From positions 37,422 through 49,355 of the forward strand of contig BEXV01001836.1 of NCBI GenBank assembly GCA_003118195.1: a stretch of 11,934 nucleotides of DNA, written 5' to 3'. Below the pieces are notes generated by a model. The model was not told the origin of the DNA and did no database searches. It was given only the letters and a program-made list of their open reading frames with translations. The position numbers and the translations under genes are program-made. This stretch comes from Hemicentrotus pulcherrimus (Eukaryota; Echinodermata; Echinoidea; Camarodonta; Strongylocentrotidae). Position 1 is the stretch's first letter. Each line of letters starts with the position of its first letter. Shown piece after piece: positions 9,301 through 11,934 of this stretch.

Positions 9301-11718
9301 AGTTTTTTGACCGACAGGCCTTATGTACTATTTATGCATTTTCCACCCATTCTCCCCCATGGTAAAGTCATCATCTTATTACGTTTCTCTCACTCGAAGA
9401 CTTTCCAAGAGACAAGAGGGTACTTCTTGATACGACTTCGGGTTTGCTGTGCGCAATCTAGCTTGTACAACCATCAATGTTTTTGTTTTTTTTCCCACCA
9501 AGTCATGTGTCAGCGAATTATGGGCTTCTGCGCATAGAAACGGACAAAATAATTCACACATTCACCATAGTACAATAATGGAGCTATAAGATTGATGTTT
9601 CTTTGAAATGGATGTCAATTTGGTTTGTTTAGCATATTAAGTCAATATAATCAAATTTGCATTTTTTTTCTATTTACATCAAAAGTGTCTTCGATAATAA
9701 TAATAAGGGAACTCACATTGCAACCAAAGCCTTCTCCAACGGCGGAGGGATAACAAGTTGGTAAGGTTATTATTAGTAGTAATATTGTTAAATAGTAGTA
9801 TAGCAGTAATAGTAGCAGGGGCCAGTAGTAATATAAATAGTAAAATTGGTCGTAGTAGTAGTAGAAGTAGTAGTGGTTGAAGTAGTAGTAGTATTAGTAG
9901 TAGTAGTAGTAGTAGTAGTAGTGTGTGGTACATATTGCTCCGGTTGTCTCATTTTCGCAAGCACAAATGTAGCTAGTTCGCCTTCTATATAACGTATATA
10001 GCAGACGGCAATCGGCGGATCAGACGACACTTAATAGAGATTTTGTATGTGAGATTGCTTTGCTAAATATAAAATATAAGAACCTTTTCCATATCTTTAA
10101 ACTATCATTGATATCTGATAATTAAACAGTTAGTAAAGAAACCTACCAAACTACATGATACAAGAAATACATGACTGAAAAATGGGGAATTTGAGGTGGT
10201 CCACAATTGCACCCCTCTGTTAACAAGCAAATGGTCCATGGTGTGTCATGAATATTCATGTTTCGCTTACCTCGGCAAAATGTTTGCCTAAACTAAATGG
10301 AAAATTACAGTGGGGGTTAGCTGAAATGGACATAATCAACGAGGCAGAACTGATTTATGATAATTCATGCTTTCTATCCTTCGTGTGCTTGACCTATTAC
10401 CCTACAATCGCGAGGTAAATTGCGTCCAAAGTTCGACTTGTTATAAATGCGTTATATATGCAATGGCGAGCTTGCGACCTGCTTTGATCAAATTACAGTG
10501 GGTTGACTTTCAAAAGTTAATGGGACATGAGGGTAGTAGAAAGTAGTAGTAGTAGTAGTAGTTGCAATAGTAGTAGTAAAAGGAGTACATTGTTGTAGTA
10601 GTAGTAGTAGTAGTAGTAGTAATAACAAGGTTTTCTTTAATCTTTCGCAGGAATGTCAGATGGGATGAAATCCAATGGTATTTTAAAGTACATTAATTCC
10701 AGTTTGACGCTCAAACCCACGATCCTTCTTCACCTGCTAAATGCCTAAGCGAACACACGAACACAATCATGATACATACATGTGAATAACCAATACTCTA
10801 TCTGTATCATTTGTAGGGAGTGGAGATGGGGTAGGATTCATTCTATCGCGGACCGAGCCTTTCATGAGATCATGTTTGCTGATGATAAAACAGGAACGTT
10901 GTGAGTACTAAACGTGTTATTTTGCCACAGGGCTAATCCCCATTGTGCCAAGCCCCAAATCCCCCGTGTCGGGTTTATTTTGAGATTTGATTAACGCGAT
11001 GGTTCTATGAATAGCGCATGCAAAACACATAACGCACTACAATGAGCATAAATAATTACTGTTTTTACGAATGCGTGCAAGCATGCAGAAGGCAGCGAAG
11101 CAATGGCTCGCTCGCATGTACAAAGCACTATAAAGGTAGCGTGCATGCAGCCTCATGGCAGGCTATTTATTAAAAACAATATTCAGCCTTAACGCGTACC
11201 AATCGCCTAAAAGCATAATTTGTGGATAACGAGAATATGACACTAACCTAAAAACCAATATTTAGTTAAATCCTGGCTTTCTTTCGGCCAACGGGTAAGG
11301 AATATGAAGAAAAAAGAAAAATAACATAATAACCGCTCTGTTCAAATGTGCACAATTTGATTTTTTAAATTTTTAACGTGTTGTCAGCAACACTTTGGAT
11401 CTTCTCTTCAAAGACTTTAAAGCACTCATGTTCAGACGACAGAAAAATGAAAACCCTGCCCTTCACGCTGAATTTCAGATCAATGTGCTGAATATACTTT
11501 TAGCCTATATATAATCTACAATGAGAGACATAATTTAAATACATTCAACTGAACTACCGTATATTTTATGGTTTATCTTAATTTCAAATCATAATTTCAT
11601 GTTTAACAAGGATTCCTTTTTTATAATCGTTGTTTTCAAAACACAGTGATCTCTCTGGAACAGAAATAATTTCCGTCGAAGGCCAAATATTTAGCGGAAA
11701 CTCAAGAGTCCCCACCCT
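792..11718 (+). CDS. Partial leucine-rich-repeat protein gene, internal exons only (span of the spliced CDS)
   Basis: Seven exons with GT-AG borders join in one open frame: 792-935, 2079-2285, 3854-3925, 6444-6506, 8410-8484, 10817-10900 and 11647-11718, with an optional 27-base exon at 10651-10677. Every intron is phase 2, and most split a Leu codon. The product has about nine LRRs of 23-28 residues. Examples are NIKYMRIKSLPSSAF, YITGNRMIGVIKSNTF, KLNGNGISRIEKGAF and LDLSWNSIVQIDSLAF. Solenoids of this type usually form extracellular ligand-binding domains of receptors or secreted proteins. One 72-base exon per repeat with phase-2 introns is a known layout in LGR/relaxin-receptor and Slit-type genes, but no diagnostic cap, Ig, TIR or seven-helix segment is in view, so the family stays open. 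Start, signal peptide and stop lie outside the window. There is no in-frame stop in any joined exon. Confidence 0.87.
936..2078. other. Intron 1, nothing recognisable
   Basis: No LRR exon, RNA gene or clear mobile element was found. There is a G-run at about 1178-1192, a 6-bp hairpin (TACCCG/CGGGTA) near 1697-1713, and slightly GC-richer sequence around 1370-1780. Open frames here are short and lack splice signals or recognisable residues. Confidence 0.5.
2079..2285 (+). CDS. LRR exon 2 of window (three repeats)
   Basis: The acceptor is ttttgcag|g and the donor is tatat|gtgagt. The exon is 207 bases (69 codons), exactly three 23-residue repeats, and phase 2 at both ends. The repeats begin NLFGSDITRLGKDTF, DMGYNDLTYIEPGTF and FIYGNRLVELPVGDF. 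The junction with exon 1 restores a Leu codon; the junction with exon 3 makes Ile (AT|C). The three-repeat size suggests fused exons (intron loss) compared with the one-repeat exons downstream. The first repeat has Asp instead of the consensus Asn and a poor C-terminal half (RDVPLSYS). Confidence 0.9.
2580..3310. mobile_element. TTAA-bounded fold-back (long inverted repeat) element
   Basis: TTAA at 2580-2583 is followed by AGGAAACCAAAAC, and GTTTTGGTTTCCT precedes TTAA at 3307-3310. The inverted match continues inward for over 200 bases with scattered differences, through a TGACTAGTCA palindrome and a shared GGCGGTATTCAAT segment (left ~2900, right ~3160). It fades toward a centre near 3050. 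The left arm carries an extra 183 bases (2693-2875) absent from the right arm. TTAA duplication is the target habit of the piggyBac superfamily, but the ends lack the usual piggyBac CCC start, so the class is only suggested. It has no coding capacity. Confidence 0.7.
2693..2875 (-). mobile_element. SINE with 7SL/Alu-like 5' end, inserted in the fold-back element
   Basis: This is the block present in only one arm of the fold-back element. On the minus strand it opens GTTGTGGCGTGCGC then TTGTAATCCAGCTA, very like the SRP Alu-domain stretch GTGGCGCGTGCCTGTAGTCCCAGCTA known from 7SL RNA and Alu. It continues AGCTGAGG and then a B-box-like GGTTCGAAACT, and ends in an (AC)n tail that reads (TG)n at 2693-2705. 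A clean target duplication is not visible. It may be a 7SL-derived SINE or a 7SL pseudogene; a tRNA-type SINE with chance resemblance is the alternative. Confidence 0.5.
3351..3607 (+). repeat. Dispersed repeat, copy 2 (interrupted)
   Basis: 3351-3420 matches 358-450 over GCTTCA-GAATAC, TTTGTTTGCCCTCTTAAAAA and GCATCACAGA. A second piece at 3568-3607 (gtgcatcatagaatgtagcgcc) matches the tail of copy 1 again. The segment between the two pieces is absent from copy 1, so it looks like an insertion or internal duplication. No coding sequence is seen. Confidence 0.5.
3641..3800 (+). mobile_element. tRNA-derived SINE (degenerate tRNA head)
   Basis: 3650-3659 (GGTCGAGTGG) fits a pol III A box of Ser/Leu-like type. 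3691-3705 is a perfect T arm, GCGG-TTCGAGT-CCGC, holding a B box. CGGAC at 3669-3673 can pair with GTCCG at 3687-3691, but the loop is about 13 bases instead of seven and the acceptor stem does not pair, so it is not a working tRNA. The tail (acccaggtgatgtaaatcggtacttgg, then T-rich) resembles bodies of invertebrate tRNA SINEs; this last point is recollection, not a search. Confidence 0.55.
3854..3925 (+). CDS. LRR exon 3 of window (one repeat)
   Basis: The acceptor is cttctattttcag|c, with a good pyrimidine tract, and the donor is ttatt|gtgagt. The exon is exactly 72 bases, phase 2 at both ends. It encodes a 24-residue repeat starting YITGNRMIGVIKSNTF and ending RNFKSTLL once TT|G is joined to exon 4. 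The Asn and hydrophobic ladder match an extracellular LRR. Confidence 0.9.
4336..4646 (+). mobile_element. MITE family A, copy 1
   Basis: The terminal inverted repeats are GGGGGTGTTTCACAAAGA and TCTTTGTGAAACATCCCCC. A subterminal inverted pair around AAGTTGGACTTACAAGTTATG lies at 4376 and 4592 onward. It is about 311 bp, non-coding and AT-rich inside. It interrupts the minus-strand reverse transcriptase relic. CCAGG flanks both sides if part of the G-run is counted as flank. The same family recurs in reverse orientation at 7169-7470. Confidence 0.8.
5339..5440. mobile_element. 102-bp MITE with TATTA target duplication
   Basis: The inverted ends are GGGACTTTTAGATTTGC and GCGAATCTAAAAGTCCC, one mismatch in 17. 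A direct TATTA lies at 5334-5338 and again at 5441-5445. Taking out the element and one TATTA rejoins the minus-strand reverse transcriptase frame (YGVPHRLVN runs on to IIRDFRSKEF), which confirms the borders. It has no coding capacity. Confidence 0.88.
5603..5751. mobile_element. ~150-bp MITE with TTTCACAAA-type ends
   Basis: The ends are GGGCCCCATTTCACAAA and TTTGTGAAACGGGTCCC, flanked by CCTGG (5600-5604) and CCAGG (5750-5754). The interior repeats GTGACAAATGACA and its complement, so nearly the whole element can fold. It splits the reverse transcriptase relic between QAGFR and the LNKVFALK segment. The ends resemble family A but the interior differs. Confidence 0.8.
6167..6343 (+). repeat. 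(ACT)n microsatellite
   Basis: A long, imperfect run of ACT/TCT triplets lies just upstream of exon 4. It is the reverse complement of the (AGT)n tracts at 9851-9922 and 10533-10622. Confidence 0.95.
6444..6506 (+). CDS. LRR exon 4 of window (one short repeat)
   Basis: The acceptor is acattttctag|g and the donor is cattgg|gttagt, a weaker donor than the others. The exon is 63 bases (21 codons), three codons shorter than the standard unit, and phase 2 at both ends. It encodes KLNGNGISRIEKGAF then NGASIG. The exon 5 junction makes Gly (GG|G) rather than the usual Leu, and the repeat borrows GH from exon 5 to reach 23 residues. It is flanked on both sides by introns carrying mutually complementary repeats. 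Confidence 0.85.
6507..7168. other. Start of intron 4, nothing recognisable
   Basis: AT-rich sequence after exon 4. No LRR exon, RNA gene or inverted-repeat element was found before the MITE at 7169. The open frame at 7018-7248 runs into that MITE and shows no recognisable residues. Confidence 0.5.
7169..7470 (-). mobile_element. MITE family A, copy 2 (reverse orientation)
   Basis: The ends are GGGGGTGTTTCACAAAGAT and ATCTTTGTGAAACACCCCC. Its reverse complement follows copy 1 (4336-4646) over most of its length, including ATATGAATGATTTGAATCAA, TTTTAGACTT and GCCATTT stretches. The orientation is therefore opposite. The two copies lie in the introns on either side of exon 4. Confidence 0.82.
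7666..7870 (+). ncRNA. Structured repeat segment: hammerhead-like core plus hairpins, probable Penelope-like element remnant
   Basis: CTGACGA at 7703-7709 is followed by a 6-bp stem (7711-7716 with 7722-7727, loop TCAAC), then GAAA at 7728-7731, CGTC to 7735 and GAG at 7736-7738. GAG can pair with the CTC directly before CTGACGA. That is the order of a type-I hammerhead with GUC cleavage triplet and stem III reduced to palindromic ACGT. Downstream are perfect hairpins at 7769-7790 (8 bp), 7813-7824 (4 bp) and 7852-7869 (7 bp, TTTC loop). A 7-bp hairpin lies upstream at 7666-7681. Small hammerheads with minimal stem III are known from Penelope-like elements. One extra base follows the core and stem I is only 3 bp. 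No Penelope coding region is seen here. Confidence 0.5.
7871..8409. other. End of intron 4, no gene seen
   Basis: AT-rich sequence with T-runs at about 7981-7992 and 8377-8390; the second lies 20 bases before the exon 5 acceptor. No LRR exon or recognisable RNA was found. Confidence 0.5.
8410..8484 (+). CDS. LRR exon 5 of window (one repeat, best consensus match)
   Basis: The acceptor is attgtttag|g, with a long T-run at about 8377-8390 upstream, and the donor is ggatt|gtaagt. The exon is 75 bases (25 codons), phase 2 at both ends. It encodes HLDLSWNSIVQIDSLAF then AHFTIGGL after the split Leu codon. LDLSWNSI is a textbook LRR start. Joined directly to 10817 it continues as LEWRWGRIHSIADRAF, which keeps repeat register. 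Confidence 0.92.
8879..9308 (+). repeat. Tandem duplication, two units of about 215 bp
   Basis: Unit 1 (8879-9095) and unit 2 (9096-9308) share GTAGAAAT-ATCTTC-TCTACCC, ATATATCCCA, TTGGCATGA, GATTA-GTAGTAA, TTGTATACT-like, GATACGAAATTG and CAAGCTTGGCCTTCAGTTTTT in the same order and spacing (offset 212-213). The units have diverged by many substitutions, so the duplication is not recent. It is non-coding. Confidence 0.85.
9309..9765. other. Intron sequence after the tandem duplication, nothing recognisable
   Basis: No LRR exon or RNA gene is visible on either strand. Overlapping small open frames near 9292-9561 have no conserved residues and no splice context. Confidence 0.5.
9851..9922 (+). 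repeat. (AGT)n microsatellite, first tract
   Basis: Near-perfect AGT triplets, with degenerate GTA/ATA-type triplets extending back to about 9766. It is complementary to the (ACT)n tract at 6167-6343. Open frames in this stretch on the minus strand are poly-Leu or poly-Thr artefacts of the triplets. Confidence 0.95.
9923..10532. other. Intron sequence between AGT tracts, no gene seen
   Basis: No exon with LRR pattern was found. The 13-base AAATTACAGTGGG occurs at about 10303 and 10491 with no further similarity around it. Confidence 0.5.
10533..10622 (+). repeat. (AGT)n microsatellite, second tract
   Basis: AGT triplets with short interruptions end 28 bases before the candidate exon at 10651. 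Upstream AG dinucleotides this dense could affect acceptor choice there. Confidence 0.92.
10651..10677 (+). pseudogene. 27-base micro-exon or relic of a duplicated LRR exon
   Basis: A strong acceptor (ttaatctttcgcag|g) is followed by nine codons' worth of in-frame sequence, NVRWDEIQW once TG is joined to the next exon's G, and then a possible donor (ccaatg|gtattt). It is a multiple of three and phase 2 at both ends, so it could be spliced in without breaking the frame. Read onward it meets a stop (TAA) five codons later, so a full LRR exon is not possible here. By eye 15 of 27 bases match the start of the exon at 10817, including a shared AGATGGG, and both encode xxRWxxI. It may be a rarely used micro-exon or the stump of a tandem exon duplication. 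LRR register is cleaner without it. Confidence 0.4.
10817..10900 (+). CDS. LRR exon 6 of window (one long, divergent repeat)
   Basis: The acceptor is tatcatttgtag|g and the donor is aacgtt|gtgagt. The exon is 84 bases (28 codons), phase 2 at both ends. It encodes EWRWGRIHSIADRAF then HEIMFADDKTGT, and the TT|T junction with exon 7 makes Phe. The repeat start is recognisable when Leu is supplied by exon 5, but the conserved Asn is Gly and the hydrophobic positions are Trp. The back half is four to five residues longer and acidic (ADDK). This is the most divergent repeat in the gene slice. Confidence 0.85.
10901..11646. other. Intron between exons 6 and 7, nothing recognisable
   Basis: No exon, RNA gene or terminal-inverted-repeat element was identified. 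GCATGC occurs several times in 11016-11150 within a somewhat GC-richer patch, without a clear repeat unit. Confidence 0.5.
11647..11718 (+). CDS. LRR exon 7 of window (one repeat)
   Basis: The acceptor is tcaaaacacag|t and the donor is accct|gtaagt. The exon is exactly 72 bases, phase 2 at both ends. It encodes DLSGTEIISVEGQIF then SGNSRVPT and the start of a split Leu codon, so at least one more exon follows outside the window. The consensus Asn is replaced by Thr. Confidence 0.87.
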
Positions 11719-11921
11719 GTAAGTAATAATAATAAGTTATTTATATAGTAAGATGTTATTATTAATATCGCGGCCAAGGGAAAGTAACATGATTTTCGAA
11801 ACTGCAATAGAACAGAACAGATAACTAGCGAAGTGTACAAATACGTCTGTAAATAAATATCTTAATCAATGAAATATAATTAAAACCTGTCCTAAATAAA
11901 ATTTTTAATTATTATATGCAT

Positions 11922-11934
11922 CCCCCCCCCCCCC
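11922..11934 (+). repeat. Poly-C run at the window edge
   Basis: At least 13 consecutive C end the window; the true length is unknown because the sequence stops inside the run. Confidence 0.9.

Noticed and set aside
9679..10030. Leu-rich and Thr-rich minus-strand open frames
   Set aside because: They are translations of the AGT triplet tract, with no other coding sign.
10303..10503. Direct repeat AAATTACAGTGGG as an element border
   Set aside because: Only 13 bases match and nothing between or around them supports an element.
1..11934. CRISPR array, operon or bacterial-type features
   Set aside because: The gene is split by spliceosomal introns and the triplet runs are microsatellites without spacers; nothing prokaryotic is present.

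Overview
The window is eukaryotic, AT-rich, intron-rich animal DNA. It holds an internal slice of one plus-strand gene for a leucine-rich-repeat (LRR) protein. Seven confident exons (792-935, 2079-2285, 3854-3925, 6444-6506, 8410-8484, 10817-10900, 11647-11718) and one doubtful 27-base exon (10651-10677) all have GT-AG borders, are multiples of three, and sit between phase-2 introns. Joined, the confident exons give one uninterrupted frame of about nine 23-28-residue repeats of the type LxLxxNxIxxIxxxAF. No start codon, signal peptide, cysteine cap, membrane segment or stop codon of this gene is present, so both ends lie outside. One-repeat-per-exon, phase-2 architecture is typical of secreted or receptor LRR ectodomains (LGR/relaxin-receptor-like, Slit-like and similar); the exact family cannot be fixed from this slice.

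The introns are full of mobile-element debris. Intron 2 (2286-3853) has a ~730-bp fold-back element bounded by TTAA, with a minus-strand SINE of 7SL/Alu-like sequence inserted in one arm, then a dispersed repeat and a tRNA-derived SINE. Intron 3 (3926-6443) carries a decayed minus-strand non-LTR retrotransposon reverse transcriptase (about 4285-6035) broken by three short inverted-repeat elements, followed by a long (ACT)n microsatellite. Intron 4 (6507-8409) has a second copy of one of those elements in opposite orientation, then a structured stretch (about 7660-7870) containing a hammerhead-ribozyme-like core and three hairpins, probably from a Penelope-like element. The next intron (8485-10816 if the 27-base exon is skipped) holds a ~215-bp tandem duplication, two (AGT)n tracts and the micro-exon.

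The organism is most likely a marine invertebrate, perhaps a deuterostome such as an echinoderm or hemichordate. This is judged from the LRR gene structure, the intronic repeat mix, and the 'TTTCACAAA' terminal-inverted-repeat elements; it is an impression, not a proof.

The most notable points are: (1) the hammerhead-like motif with palindromic ACGT in place of stem III, the form expected to act as a dimer; (2) two pairs of mutually complementary repeats in introns around exons 4 and 5, which could fold the pre-mRNA and promote exon skipping or circularisation; (3) fully symmetric exons, so any LRR exon can be gained or lost in frame; (4) a 27-base relic or micro-exon that looks like the start of a duplicated LRR exon; (5) the nested elements, one with an exact 5-bp target duplication whose removal rejoins the reverse transcriptase frame.
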